Source: Agrobacterium albertimagni AOL15 (GTDB lineage: Bacteria > Pseudomonadota > Alphaproteobacteria > Rhizobiales > Rhizobiaceae). Taken from it: 64,000 nt of DNA. The stretch covers positions 310,001 through 374,000 of the forward strand of contig NZ_ALJF01000013.1 in the NCBI RefSeq assembly GCF_000300855.1, read 5' to 3'. Made by a program: the position numbers and the translations under genes. Positions 18,066 through 27,439 of the stretch are shown here, piece by piece (within the stretch, counting starts at the first letter, position 1; each line of letters begins with the position of its first letter). The notes below the pieces were generated by a model. That model was not told the DNA's origin. It saw nothing but the letters and a program-made list of their open reading frames with translations, and searched no databases.

Positions 18066-19562
18066 ATGTCGCTGAAACTCGCCGTCTCTTTCGCCAAGTC
18101 CCAAGCCGCAACGGAAGGCCTTGCCATTCTGTTGACGACATCAGGCGCCGACAAGCCGGCTGGGGCTGCTGAAGCGGATCCGGCGGGCATCTATGCCCGT
18201 GCGGCGAAGTCCGGCAAGTTCACCGGCAAGTCCCTCTCGACCCTGGATATCGTCGCCCCGCACGGCTCGACGCTCGACCGTCTGGTCGTTCTCGGTCTCG
18301 GCAAGGGCGACAGCCTGTCCGAGCATGATTGGTTGAAGGCAGGGGGCGTTGCCACGGCGGCGGTGAAGGGGGCTGAGACAGTCACCGTATACGTCGATGT
18401 CCCTGGACTTCAGGTCTCGCCGAAGGCCGTCGCCGATTTCGCGCTGGGAATGCTGCTTCGGGCCTACAAGTTCGACACCTACAAGACCAAGAAGAAGTCG
18501 GAAGACGAGGAAGACAAGGCCGAAAAGACGGTAAAGGTGACGATCGTCACCGCTGAGGCCTCGGCCGCCAAGAAGGCCTTTGCCGAAGCGGAAGCAATTG
18601 CCGACGGCGTGATCCTCGCCCGCAACCTCGTCAATGAGCCTGCCAATGTGCTGGGTCCGCTCGAATTCTCAGCCAAGGCGAAAGAGCTCGAAAAGCTCGG
18701 CGTCGAGGTCGAGATCCTGACGGAAAAAGAGATGAAGAAGCTCGGCATGGGCGCACTTCTCGGCGTCGCCCAGGGCTCGGTGCGTCCGCCGCGCCTCGTT
18801 GTGATGCAGTGGAAGGGCGCCAAGTCGAAGGACAAGCCCATCGCCTTCATCGGTAAGGGCGTGGTTTTCGACACCGGCGGCATCTCGATCAAGCCGGCAG
18901 GCGGCATGGAGGACATGAAGGGTGATATGGGCGGTGCTGCTGCCGTCGCGGGCTTGATGCATGTGCTTGCCGCCCGCAAGGCGAAGGTCAATGCCATCGG
19001 CATCCTCGGCCTTGTCGAAAACATGCCCGACGGCAATGCCCAGCGCCCGGGCGATATCGTGACATCGATGTCGGGTCAGACGATCGAGGTGATCAACACC
19101 GATGCGGAAGGCCGCCTCGTGCTTTGCGACGCCCTCTGGTATTGCAACGATCGTTTCCAGCCAGCCTTCATGATCAACCTGGCGACGCTGACCGGGGCCA
19201 TCGGCGTAGCCCTCGGCAGTGTGCATGCCGGACTTTTCTCGAATGACGACGCACTGTCTGAGAAGCTTCTCGCTGCGGGCCTGACGACCAACGAGCGCCT
19301 GTGGCGTATGCCGCTCGGCAAGGAGTATGACAAGCTGATCGACTCCAAGTTCGCTGACATGAAGAACACCGGCGGCCGTCAGGCAGGCTCGATCACGGCG
19401 GCTCAGTTCCTGAAGCGCTTCGTCAAGGACACGCCCTGGGCCCATCTCGACATTGCCAGCACTGCGATGGGTTCACCCAATGACGAGATCAACCAGTCCT
19501 GGGGTTCGGGCTATGGCGTACGCCTGCTCGATGAACTCGTTCGCGCGCATTACGAATCCTGA
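18066..19562 (+). CDS. pepA: Leucyl aminopeptidase (M17)
   Basis: PepA is a cytosolic di-metal aminopeptidase that removes N-terminal residues. In some bacteria it also binds DNA. The 498-residue protein has an N-terminal regulatory domain and the M17 catalytic domain with [20 protein letters not shown] and the signature [10 protein letters not shown]. Lys and Asp ligands are in the expected blocks. I chose ATG at 18066 (MSLKLAVSF), with AGGA eight bases upstream. The open frame extends to 17976 without family support. holC follows immediately; the pepA-holC pair is conserved in proteobacteria. Confidence 0.95.
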   Translation: MSLKLAVSFAKSQAATEGLAILLTTSGADKPAGAAEADPAGIYARAAKSGKFTGKSLSTLDIVAPHGSTLDRLVVLGLGKGDSLSEHDWLKAGGVATAAVKGAETVTVYVDVPGLQVSPKAVADFALGMLLRAYKFDTYKTKKKSEDEEDKAEKTVKVTIVTAEASAAKKAFAEAEAIADGVILARNLVNEPANVLGPLEFSAKAKELEKLGVEVEILTEKEMKKLGMGALLGVAQGSVRPPRLVVMQWKGAKSKDKPIAFIGKGVVFDTGGISIKPAGGMEDMKGDMGGAAAVAGLMHVLAARKAKVNAIGILGLVENMPDGNAQRPGDIVTSMSGQTIEVINTDAEGRLVLCDALWYCNDRFQPAFMINLATLTGAIGVALGSVHAGLFSNDDALSEKLLAAGLTTNERLWRMPLGKEYDKLIDSKFADMKNTGGRQAGSITAAQFLKRFVKDTPWAHLDIASTAMGSPNDEINQSWGSGYGVRLLDELVRAHYES

Positions 19563-19579
19563 TGGGGGTGCCTGCCTCG

Positions 19580-20029
19580 GTGGCCGATGTTCTCTTCTAC
19601 CATCTGACGGAATCGAAGCTGGAAGACGCGCTCCCGCCGCTCCTCGAAAAGAGCGTCGAGCGCGGCTGGCGCGTGGCCGTCCAGACCCGTGACCCCGAAC
19701 GGCGGGATGCGCTCGATGCGCATCTCTGGACCTATCGGGACGAGAGTTTTCTGCCACATGGCACGGAGGACGGCGCCTCGCCGGATCGCCAGCCGGTGCT
19801 GCTGACGACGGGTACCGAAAACATCAACCAGGCGAGCGTGCGCTTCCTGGTCGATGGCGCCGAGCCGCCGGATGAACTGCCCTACGATCGCGTCGTGTTC
19901 GTGTTCGACGGTTACGACACGGAACAGCTCGAGGGTGCCCGCTCGCAATGGAAACGGCTGAAGAGCCAGGGTCACACGCTGACCTACTGGCAACAGAGCC
20001 CCGAGGGGCGCTGGGAGAAGAAGGCCTGA
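19580..20029 (+). CDS. holC: DNA polymerase III chi subunit
   Basis: HolC (chi) links the clamp loader to single-strand-binding protein at the replication fork. The 149-residue protein shows the chi N-terminus (VLFYHLTESKLEDALPPLL), DALDAHLWTY, the SFLPHGT loop and FVFDGYD. GTG at 19580, with a GGGGG tract ten or so bases upstream, gives the standard start. An ATG at 19562 overlapping the pepA stop as TGATG is also possible and would add six residues. A terminator follows. Confidence 0.92.
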   Translation: MADVLFYHLTESKLEDALPPLLEKSVERGWRVAVQTRDPERRDALDAHLWTYRDESFLPHGTEDGASPDRQPVLLTTGTENINQASVRFLVDGAEPPDELPYDRVVFVFDGYDTEQLEGARSQWKRLKSQGHTLTYWQQSPEGRWEKKA

Positions 20030-20032
20030 TTG

Positions 20033-20057
20033 GGGCGCCGGTTCAGCGGCGCCCTTT
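20033..20057 (+). terminator. Terminator after holC
   Basis: An 8-bp stem (20033-20040 GGGCGCCG with 20047-20054 CGGCGCCC), a 6-nt loop and a TTT tail follow right after the holC stop. It lies just before the convergent prolyl oligopeptidase gene. Confidence 0.75.
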
Positions 20058-20064
20058 CTCGATA

Positions 20065-22128
20065 TCAGGCTTTCATGATCGTCTGGCGCAAGAAGCTGTA
20101 GCCCATGGCGGTCCGTCGCGCCATTTCCGCCGAGTTGCCGGCCCCGCCATGACCGCCGGAACCGTATTCATGGAAGAGGGGCAGGTGTCCGGCCTCTTCC
20201 AGCCGCATCGCAAAGCGCCGCGCATGCGACGGATGCACCCGGTCGTCATTGCTGGAGCTTTCGATATAGACTGGCGGATAGGCTTGGTCCGATGCCGGCT
20301 TAACCTGATGCAGGGGTGAGTAGCCGAGGAGATAGGCGCGGTCTTCCTCGTCGTCCGGATTGCCGTATTCGTCCATCCAGGCCCGCCCGGCGGGGAAGAG
20401 ATGGAAGCGGGTCATGTCGAGCACCGGAACCCGGCACCAGACGGCGCCGAAATCATCAGGATATCGCGTCAGCATGACCCCGGTTAGCAGGCCGCCATTG
20501 CTGCCGCCTGTGCAGGCGATCCGCGACGGATTGGTATAGCCGCGCTTCACCAGATCACGGGCGATCGCGACAAAGTCTTCATATGCCTTGTGCCGGCCGT
20601 GACGCTTTACGGGTGTGTGCCACTCCGGCCCCAGTTCTGAGCCGCCGCGGATATAGGCCTGCACATAGGCGCCACCCTGTTCCAGAAACCGGCCTGTGGT
20701 CCCGGAATAATGCGGCGCAAGCGACGCGGCAAACCCGCCATAACCGTAGATCAGAACCGGAAGCTGGCCCTTCGTCCACGCCTTCGGCAGCACCAGATGA
20801 TAGGGCACCTTCGTACCATCCTTCGACGTGGCTTCCAGAAGTTCGCTGCTCATGCCCTCAGCGTCGAAAAAGGCGGGCGATGTTTCCTGCGGCACCAGGG
20901 CAAGCGGTTCCTTGGCGGGGTTGCGGTCCTGATCGGAAAGGGCGAGCGCATAGCGGGTCGGCGGCACCAGGAAGCCGGAGCCGATCACGTGGAGCGTATC
21001 GTCTCCCAGATGCAGGTCGGCATGGAGCGGCGTGAAATAGAGCGCCTCGATGCCGGCTGGCAGCTCGATCCGCTGAGGCACGGCGTCTTCTTGCGTCAGA
21101 TCGAGTGCATAGAGTTCGGGCGAGAGGCGATCATCGACGGTGTAGATCGCCCAGTGGCGGAGCAGGGTGAAGTGATGCACCGCGCGACCCGGTGAAGGCT
21201 CAACCAGAACGCGCCGCTTTGGCGCCAGAGGTTCAGAATCGAACGGTGTCAGCGCCTGCAGGACGAGGCTGCCGGACGCCACCTGCTCGTCGCTCTTCGC
21301 CAGCCAGAGGATGTGGCTGTGATTGATGTCGAAGCCGATTTCCCGTGGCAACGGCAGCCGGCGCGCAACGCCATCGGCGTCCTCGACATGGAGGCTGAGC
21401 TTGCCGATCTCGTGGTTCGCCATGAACACCCGGATCTGTCGCGTGTCGGGCCCTGTGTGGCCGCCTAGTTCGGGATCGATGATAAAGCCATAGCCGGTGA
21501 CGTCGCTCGGTGCGGCTTCGAACAGAATCTCCGCCTCTGCAGGCTCTTCGCCCCGACGCAATCGCCGTCCGACCCTTGGCCAGCCGGATTGCGTCGCGGA
21601 GAAGGCATCGATCGAACCGAAATAAGCGATTTCATCAGCACTGAGCCAGGACGCCTGCGCCCGGACCGCAGGCGTGTCGAAACCGCCGTCCACCAGCCGT
21701 TTGGTTTCGAGATCGAACTCGAGAAAACGCGTGAGGTCGGAGCCGCCGTCGGACAGGCGCAGCAGAACGCGCGTCGGCTCGAACGGGCAGGTGACACAGC
21801 CGCCGAAGATCCAGCGTTTCCCGTCTCGGGTACAGAAAGCATCGACATCGAACACCGTATCCCAGGCTGCATCGGCCCGCGGCGCATCCTTCGCCGGCAG
21901 TCTGCGCAGGACGCCGAGCGGATTGTCCCGGGAACGATTGAAGTCGAACAGCCAGTCGCCGCGCCGCGTGGGCACGATCAGCCTGTCCTGGCGCTCCATC
22001 ATGGACCGCAGCGCCTCGGCGTCGGCCTCCATTTCAGGTGTCGCCAGTGCTTTGTCGGAACGCGCGTTCCGTGCAGAAACGAAGGCCAGCGTCTGCGGAT
22101 CGTCGTCCTTTTCGAGAAAGAGATCCAT
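20065..22128 (-). CDS. Prolyl oligopeptidase family serine peptidase (S9A)
   Basis: This 687-residue protein has an N-terminal seven-bladed propeller region and a C-terminal alpha/beta-hydrolase domain. The likely catalytic residues are Ser in CTGGSNGGLL, Asp in ESSSNDDRVHP and His in YGSGGHGG. There is no signal peptide, so it is probably cytosolic and cleaves short peptides, usually after proline. YGYGGFAASL is a typical family block. The physiological substrate is unknown. It is convergent with holC. Confidence 0.9.
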   Translation of the reverse strand: MDLFLEKDDDPQTLAFVSARNARSDKALATPEMEADAEALRSMMERQDRLIVPTRRGDWLFDFNRSRDNPLGVLRRLPAKDAPRADAAWDTVFDVDAFCTRDGKRWIFGGCVTCPFEPTRVLLRLSDGGSDLTRFLEFDLETKRLVDGGFDTPAVRAQASWLSADEIAYFGSIDAFSATQSGWPRVGRRLRRGEEPAEAEILFEAAPSDVTGYGFIIDPELGGHTGPDTRQIRVFMANHEIGKLSLHVEDADGVARRLPLPREIGFDINHSHILWLAKSDEQVASGSLVLQALTPFDSEPLAPKRRVLVEPSPGRAVHHFTLLRHWAIYTVDDRLSPELYALDLTQEDAVPQRIELPAGIEALYFTPLHADLHLGDDTLHVIGSGFLVPPTRYALALSDQDRNPAKEPLALVPQETSPAFFDAEGMSSELLEATSKDGTKVPYHLVLPKAWTKGQLPVLIYGYGGFAASLAPHYSGTTGRFLEQGGAYVQAYIRGGSELGPEWHTPVKRHGRHKAYEDFVAIARDLVKRGYTNPSRIACTGGSNGGLLTGVMLTRYPDDFGAVWCRVPVLDMTRFHLFPAGRAWMDEYGNPDDEEDRAYLLGYSPLHQVKPASDQAYPPVYIESSSNDDRVHPSHARRFAMRLEEAGHLPLFHEYGSGGHGGAGNSAEMARRTAMGYSFLRQTIMKA

Positions 22129-22164
22129 GGCGCTGCTCCTGTGTCATGTCTTGCAATGGTGTGA

Positions 22165-22557
22165 TCAGGCGAGATCGGTGCGACGGAAGTCATCGCCCAC
22201 ATAGAGAAGGGGTGCACCGGAAGCCTTGGCGCCTGCATAGGAAAAGCAGTCGCCGAAATTGAGGCGGGCCGGATGGCGCCCCTTGCCATAACGCGAAAAG
22301 GCGCCGATGGCGGCAAGCGCTGTCTCGCGCGTAGCGGGAAGGATTTCGGCGTCAAGCTCGGCGAGGAAATCGAGGACGAGCGCGGCCGCATCATCGACTG
22401 CGATCTGGCGCTTGCCGGCGAGAACGGTGGTTGCCTCGAAAACCACCGTCGGTGATACGAAGTAACGGGCTTGCGGGTTGGCCAAGGCCATTGCGACCCG
22501 GTCGAATTCCGGCCCGTCCATGAAATACTCGATGATCGCCGATGTATCGAGAAACAT
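22165..22557 (-). CDS. vapC: VapC-type toxin, PIN-domain ribonuclease
   Basis: This 130-residue PIN-domain protein is the toxin of a type II toxin-antitoxin pair. The acidic active-site residues expected for a Mg-dependent RNase are present: Asp in MFLDTSAIIEYF, Glu in VVFEATTVL, Asp in NFGDCFSYA and Asp near the end (YVGDDFRRTD). Its start overlaps the vapB stop as TGATG (22555-22559), so the toxin is translationally coupled to its antitoxin. The RNA target is not predictable; many VapCs cut tRNA. Confidence 0.92.
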   Translation of the reverse strand: MFLDTSAIIEYFMDGPEFDRVAMALANPQARYFVSPTVVFEATTVLAGKRQIAVDDAAALVLDFLAELDAEILPATRETALAAIGAFSRYGKGRHPARLNFGDCFSYAGAKASGAPLLYVGDDFRRTDLA

Positions 22558-22802
22558 CAGTCATCGTCCCACATTTCGTCCAGGAATGCCTTCTCGTCAA
22601 AATTGGGATCGACTTCTCCCATGCCCTGGTAGCGCTGCTTGATTTTTTCCAGCCGCTCGGCGAGCGGCGGCCGCTGCTCTTCCGCTTCGACCACGCGCTC
22701 GAGCGCCTGGCGGATGGCATCCGTCTTGGTCGGGGCTTTCAGGATCTTCTGCGCCTGTTCGGCGAGCTGGTTCACTCTTTCATCACGCACATAGAGTGGC
22801 AT
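22557..22802 (-). CDS. vapB: VapB-type antitoxin
   Basis: This 81-residue protein has an N-terminal DNA-binding segment of the ribbon or PSK-factor type (MPLYVRDERVNQLAEQAQ, then PTKTDAIRQALERVV) and an acidic, probably disordered C-terminus (DEKAFLDEMWDDD) that would wrap around the toxin. It lies directly before vapC and behind a 9-bp inverted repeat that fits its own operator. GAGGTG upstream of the ATG is a good ribosome site. Confidence 0.9.
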   Translation of the reverse strand: MPLYVRDERVNQLAEQAQKILKAPTKTDAIRQALERVVEAEEQRPPLAERLEKIKQRYQGMGEVDPNFDEKAFLDEMWDDD

Positions 22803-22814
22803 GGCTTCACCTCG

Positions 22815-22846
22815 TGAATATACGCTCTAAAGATAGTGTATATTCA
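22815..22846. promoter_or_regulatory. Operator palindrome of vapBC
   Basis: TGAATATAC (22815-22823) and its exact inverse GTATATTCA (22838-22846) are separated by 14 nt, 13 nt upstream of the vapB start. The symmetry, AT-rich arms and position fit an autoregulatory VapBC binding site. A TTGAAC sequence on the minus strand just outside it may be the -35 element. Confidence 0.8.
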
Positions 22847-22871
22847 AAGGTTCAACAAGGAAGGCCGAGCT

Positions 22872-24761
22872 TCAGCCGGCCATGCCCTCTTCGTATTCGG
22901 CGGAAAGCTCAAGCCATTGCTCTTCCGCTGCCGAAAGCTTCGCCGCCGCTTCTCCGCGCTGCTTGGCCTTCTCGGCCGCCTTGGCTGGTGCCTTCTCATA
23001 GAGAGCCGGATCGGCAAGTTCCTTGTCGAGCGACTGAATCAAAGTCTCCAGCTTCTTCGTCAAGGCCTCGACTTCATTGATCTTTTTCTTCAGCGGCGCG
23101 AGGCTCGCGCGCCTGTCGGCCGCCGCCTTGCGCTGCTCTGCCTTGTTGACGGTATCAGCGCCGCTGTCGCCCTTGTCCTTCTCCACCGGCTTCTTGCCCG
23201 ACGCAATGATCAGCGAGCGATACTCTTCCATGTCGCCGTCGAAACTGGTGACGGTGCCATTGTTGACAAGCCAGAGCCGGTCCACGGTCGCCTCGATCAA
23301 ATGGCGATCATGGGAAATCAGGATGACGGCGCCCTCATAGTCGTTGAGCGCCTCGATCAGCGCCTTGCGGCTATCGATGTCGAGGTGGTTGGTCGGTTCG
23401 TCGAGGATGAGCAGGTTTGGCGCATGAAAGGCGGCAAGCCCCATCAGAAGGCGGGCTTTCTCGCCACCCGAGAGATCCTTGGCGGCCGTGTCCATCTTTT
23501 CTGTCGCAAGCCCCATCTGCGCAACACGGGCGCGGACCTTGGCCTCCGGCTCCTGGCTCATCAGCCGGCGAACATGATCGACCGGGCTCTCGTTCGGGAT
23601 GAGGTCGTCCAGCTGATGCTGCGCGAAGAAGCCGATCTTCAGGCTCGCGGCCGTCTTCAGCTGGCCACCCTGCGCTTCCAGTCGGCCGGAAATGAACTTG
23701 GCGAAGGTCGACTTGCCGTTGCCGTTCGAACCGAGCAGGGCGATGCGGTCATCGTTGTCGATCCTGAGATTGAGGTTTTTCAGGATCGGCTTGCCGGGTT
23801 CGTAACCGACTACGCCGCCCGAGATCGCGACGATCGGGGAGGCCGGCTGCTTCTCGGGCTTCGGGAAGGTGATCGGATGAACATGGTCCTCGATCACGGC
23901 CGCAACCGTTCCCATGCGCTCCAGCGCCTTGATGCGGCTCTGGGCCTGCTTGGCCTTGGTTGCCTTGGCGCGGAAGCGGTCGATGAAGCTCTGCAGATGT
24001 TTGCGGGCGGCGTCGTTCTTCGCCTTGGCCTTCATCTGCAATTCGTCATTCTCGGCCTTTTGCCGCTCGAAGCTGTCATAGCCGCCGCGATAGAAGGTCA
24101 GCTTTTTCTGGTCGAGATGGACAATCGAATTGACCGCCGTATTCAGGAGATCCCGGTCGTGGCTGATGATGATGACGGTATGCGGATAGCGCCGCACATA
24201 ATCCTCGAGCCAGAGCGTGCCTTCGAGATCGAGATAGTTGGTCGGCTCGTCGAGCAGCAGCAGATCGGGCTCGGCAAACAGCACCGAGGCGAGCGCCACG
24301 CGCATGCGCCAGCCGCCGGAAAATGACGAGGCCGGGCGCAACTGCGCCTCGTGGTCGAAGCCGAGGCCCGAGAGGATGGTCGCTGCCCGCGCTTCCGCCG
24401 AATGCGCGCCGATATCGGCAAGCCGTGTCTGGATCTCGGCGATGCGATGCGGATCCGTCGCCGTCTCGGCTTCGGCGAGCAGGGCCGATCGCTCCTTGTC
24501 GGCGGCAAGCACGATGGAGATCAGCGAGTCTTCCGTTCCCGACGCTTCCTGCGCCACCTGGCCGATGCGGGCATTCTTCGGGATCGAGATCGAGCCGCTT
24601 TCCGACGCGAGATCGCCGGTGATAATGCGAAACAGCGTCGACTTGCCCGCGCCGTTCTTGCCCACGAGCCCGGCCTTGGTGCCGGCCGGCAGGGAAACGC
24701 TGGCATGGTCGATGAGCAGGCGTCCGGCGATGCGGGCGGAGATATCGGAGATCGTGATCAT
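22872..24761 (-). CDS. ABC-F family ATPase
   Basis: This 629-residue soluble protein has two ABC domains and no membrane spans. Walker A motifs are GLVGKNGAGKST and ALLGSNGNGKST. Signature motifs are SFSGGWRMRVAL and DLSGGEKARLLMG, each followed by a Walker B (LLLLDEPTNYLD and LLILDEPTNHLD). The inter-domain linker and a C-terminal coiled coil (about residues 540-629) are typical. ABC-F proteins act on ribosomes as translation factors or in antibiotic protection. The pattern resembles the YheS/Uup side of the family. A resistance role cannot be claimed. Confidence 0.9.
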   Translation of the reverse strand: MITISDISARIAGRLLIDHASVSLPAGTKAGLVGKNGAGKSTLFRIITGDLASESGSISIPKNARIGQVAQEASGTEDSLISIVLAADKERSALLAEAETATDPHRIAEIQTRLADIGAHSAEARAATILSGLGFDHEAQLRPASSFSGGWRMRVALASVLFAEPDLLLLDEPTNYLDLEGTLWLEDYVRRYPHTVIIISHDRDLLNTAVNSIVHLDQKKLTFYRGGYDSFERQKAENDELQMKAKAKNDAARKHLQSFIDRFRAKATKAKQAQSRIKALERMGTVAAVIEDHVHPITFPKPEKQPASPIVAISGGVVGYEPGKPILKNLNLRIDNDDRIALLGSNGNGKSTFAKFISGRLEAQGGQLKTAASLKIGFFAQHQLDDLIPNESPVDHVRRLMSQEPEAKVRARVAQMGLATEKMDTAAKDLSGGEKARLLMGLAAFHAPNLLILDEPTNHLDIDSRKALIEALNDYEGAVILISHDRHLIEATVDRLWLVNNGTVTSFDGDMEEYRSLIIASGKKPVEKDKGDSGADTVNKAEQRKAAADRRASLAPLKKKINEVEALTKKLETLIQSLDKELADPALYEKAPAKAAEKAKQRGEAAAKLSAAEEQWLELSAEYEEGMAG

Positions 24762-24821
24762 GGCTCTGGCTTTTGGCCGATGTCACGGCCAAAGGCAAGC
24801 GGGCGGGCAGGGCGCTGCGCG

Positions 24822-25871
24822 TTACGCGACCTGGCGGGGTCCCGGTTTGTAACCGATGATCGGCTGGCGCGGATTTTGCCGGGCCAGCATGGTCGCTGTC
24901 TTTGCGATCGCGAGCCATGCAGCGGAATCGGCAGCTTCATGCGCCATGGCATGACCGATGGCGAGTGGCAGGCCGCCGACATCGTGCGATGTCTCGGATG
25001 CGAAGACGAGATTGTTCTCCGCCGTTGTGAACAGACGTTCGGCGATGATATGCGCCTCGTCAGCATTGATGCCCTGGAAGACGAAGGCAAAAGTATCCGC
25101 CTCGATGCGGGCAATGAAGTCGTGCTTCTTGATCGCCTTGCGGAAGATCGTCGCGAGCCCACGGATCAGCTTGCTCACCGCCTCGTCGCCGTATTGGTGC
25201 TGCAGGCCGGCAAGATCGACGATTTCGATCAGAACAAGTGCGCTCGGCTTGGCCGGTGAAGCATCTGCATGCACCTCGTCGAGGGTCTGAAAGAGGCTGA
25301 TCCGGTTGGCAAGCCCCGTCAACTGGTCGCGCTTCATGGCCGCCTGAGCTGCACGCATGGCGCGATCTGCGCTCTCAAGACTTTCCAGTCCGTGGGAGAC
25401 CTGTGACGACAGCGCCGTTTCCGCCTTGACCATGTCGCCCGCGATCGAAGCCAGCAGTTCGAGCTCTCCGAGTAACTGATCGATGCCGACGGACACGTCT
25501 TCCCGAATCGAACGAATGACGCTTTCCACCGAATGGGTGAAAGCCCGCTTCTGTGTCAGGCCGAGCGACAGATGATCGCTTAGCATGCTGAGCGTCTTCA
25601 GCGTTTCTTCCTGAAGTCGCTCGGTGGAAACGCCACAATGCCCGGGCAGGCGATGTTTGAGGCCAAGCTGGTCGAGAGCGGATTGCGCAGGCCGCGGCCC
25701 CAGGGTTGCAAGCTCGCGCGCAAGATCAGAATTGCCACCGGTGAAGGCTGCATGGACTAGCTCGTAATTGCGGGGGAGCCCGGCGATCTGGTGCTTCAGC
25801 ATGAAAACCGAGATCTTCTGCAGCTCCTCGCTCGCGCCCTGCGCTGTTCCCCTGTTCTGTGCCCCGTGCAT
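24822..25871 (-). CDS. GGDEF-like protein with a degenerate signature
   Basis: This protein (349 residues from ATG at 25871) has an N-terminal helical region of about 175 residues and a C-terminal GGDEF fold beginning KRDQLTGLANRISLFQTLDE. The signature loop, normally GGDEF or GGEEF, reads RIEADTF here. The Gly-Gly needed for GTP placement is missing, so cyclic-di-GMP synthesis is unlikely. It may bind nucleotide or act as a receiver. No membrane segment is seen. The frame is open to 26018, and ATG at 25913 is another possible start. No EAL domain is present. Confidence 0.75.
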   Translation of the reverse strand: MHGAQNRGTAQGASEELQKISVFMLKHQIAGLPRNYELVHAAFTGGNSDLARELATLGPRPAQSALDQLGLKHRLPGHCGVSTERLQEETLKTLSMLSDHLSLGLTQKRAFTHSVESVIRSIREDVSVGIDQLLGELELLASIAGDMVKAETALSSQVSHGLESLESADRAMRAAQAAMKRDQLTGLANRISLFQTLDEVHADASPAKPSALVLIEIVDLAGLQHQYGDEAVSKLIRGLATIFRKAIKKHDFIARIEADTFAFVFQGINADEAHIIAERLFTTAENNLVFASETSHDVGGLPLAIGHAMAHEAADSAAWLAIAKTATMLARQNPRQPIIGYKPGPRQVA

Positions 25872-25995
25872 CGTTCGATCCCGCTTGCCGCCCTGTGTGC
25901 GCGCACTCTCCATCTCAATACTTGCAGATTCGGTTAAGCCCTTTGGCTGTGAGCGAGACTTGGTTAGCCGGATCTGAATACGCAGCTCCTCGCGA

Positions 25996-26502
25996 TCAAA
26001 GGTAAGCCTTCCCCTCACTGCGGACGAAATAGATCAGGTCGAGGCTGAGGCTCGGCTTGCCCAGTGTGGTCAAGCCCGCATGCACTTGGCCGCGATGATG
26101 GGTCTGGTGATTGAAGAAATGCGTGAGCGCCGGCCAGAGCTTGTGGCTCACGCGCTCCGGCGAGGTGACAGGTGTGTAGGTGAAGTCGCGGTCCAACTGC
26201 TCCGCCGTCAGGCCTTCGATGTAGCGGACGATCCGCACATCGTCGTCCGCCCGTGCCGCCATCAGATCCTTGAAGTCGTCATAGGGCCTCTCGTCGAGGG
26301 CCACGGGCTTCGGGCCTTCGCCGGTAAAGCGGTTCAGCCAGACCCGGTCGGCAGTCAGGATATGGCTGAGGGTCCCAAAGATCGATCCGAAGAAGGCCCC
26401 GGTATCGCGGTGAAGCTCTTCCGCCGACAATTCTGCTGCAGCGGCGTAGACGAGCCTGTTGGCCCAGGCATTGTAGTCCGCGAGCATCTGATAGTTCTGC
26501 AT
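25996..26502 (-). CDS. DinB family protein
   Basis: This 168-residue four-helix-bundle protein is of the DinB/YfiT type. It has LADYNAWANRLVY at the N-terminus, a metal-binding His in TLSHILTADRVW and two more in FFNHQTHHRGQVHA. Relatives include thiol-dependent S-transferases and hydrolases, and damage-inducible proteins of unknown substrate. The start at 26502 precedes the conserved first helix. The frame runs open far upstream, but that part overlaps the GST and ndk genes and is not real coding. The specific reaction is unknown. Confidence 0.85.
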   Translation of the reverse strand: MQNYQMLADYNAWANRLVYAAAAELSAEELHRDTGAFFGSIFGTLSHILTADRVWLNRFTGEGPKPVALDERPYDDFKDLMAARADDDVRIVRYIEGLTAEQLDRDFTYTPVTSPERVSHKLWPALTHFFNHQTHHRGQVHAGLTTLGKPSLSLDLIYFVRSEGKAYL

Positions 26503-26637
26503 GGTGCACTCCTGATTATGGTCCGGCCCGCAGTCTAGCGGGCTTCGACCGAAATGGGGGTGATGGGTTCCATGAAAAATGCTGATTTGCATCCAGCCCC
26601 GGGATCGGCTTGTCTGGCGCAAAATCAGGAGAACCCG

Positions 26638-27321
26638 ATGACGATGACCCTTTACTCGCTGTGCGGCGCCGATGCCGCGCGTCCTTTCTCGCCCCATTGC
26701 TGGAAGGTCGTGATGGCCCTCCACCACAAGGGACTGGACTTCGAAGAGCGGCCGCTCGCCTTCACGGCGATCCCGACTGTCGAGGGCGGGTTCTCCAAAA
26801 CGGTCCCGATTTTTCGGGACGGCCAGGAACTGATCTCCGACAGCTTTCGGATCGCGCTCTATCTGGAGGAGGCCTATCCCGAACAGCCGAGCCTGTTCGG
26901 CGGGCAGGGCGGTGTCGCCGCGGCGCGCTTGGTGGAGGGCTATTCGCAGCATGTGGTCCACGGCGCGATCACGAAGATCGCCCTCGTCGACATCCACGAC
27001 ATGCTCGCGCCCACCGACCAGGCCTATTTTCGCAAGAGCCGGGAAGAGCGGCTCGGACGCAGCTTCGAGGAGATGGCCGCCGGTCGCGACGCCGCGATTG
27101 CCGCCTTGCCGGCAGCGCTCCAGCCACTCCGCCACATGCTGGCTTTCCATCCTTTTGTCGGTGGCGCAACCCCGCTCTTCGGCGACTACATCCTCTTCGG
27201 TGCGCTGCAATGGCTGAGGATCACCACCGGTGCCATCCACCTGCCGGCGGATGATCCCGTGAGCCGCTGGTTCGAGCGCTGCCTCGAACTCCATGACGGC
27301 GTCGCCCGTGCGGTTGCCTGA
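26638..27321 (+). CDS. Glutathione S-transferase family protein
   Basis: This 227-residue protein has a thioredoxin-fold N-terminal domain (MTLYSLCGADAARPFSPHCW with KTVPIFRDG and DSFRIALYLEE) and an all-helical C-terminal domain. The Ser and Cys residues near the N-terminus may contact glutathione. ATG at 26638 has AGGAG close upstream and begins the fold. Substrate is unknown; detoxification is the usual family role. It is divergent from the DinB gene. Confidence 0.88.
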   Translation: MTMTLYSLCGADAARPFSPHCWKVVMALHHKGLDFEERPLAFTAIPTVEGGFSKTVPIFRDGQELISDSFRIALYLEEAYPEQPSLFGGQGGVAAARLVEGYSQHVVHGAITKIALVDIHDMLAPTDQAYFRKSREERLGRSFEEMAAGRDAAIAALPAALQPLRHMLAFHPFVGGATPLFGDYILFGALQWLRITTGAIHLPADDPVSRWFERCLELHDGVARAVA

Positions 27322-27439
27322 CAGGGCAAAAACCGGCCGATTGTGACGTCGTCGTGAAATTGTCGAACCCCTCTTGTCTTCGTGATTCGGGGCGGGTAGA
27401 TACCGCCCACTTTCCCTGACAGACAAAAGGATGAGACAG

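Noticed and set aside
23077..23340. Plus-strand frames within the ABC-F gene
   Set aside because: They are shadows of the ABC-F coding sequence without motifs or start signals.
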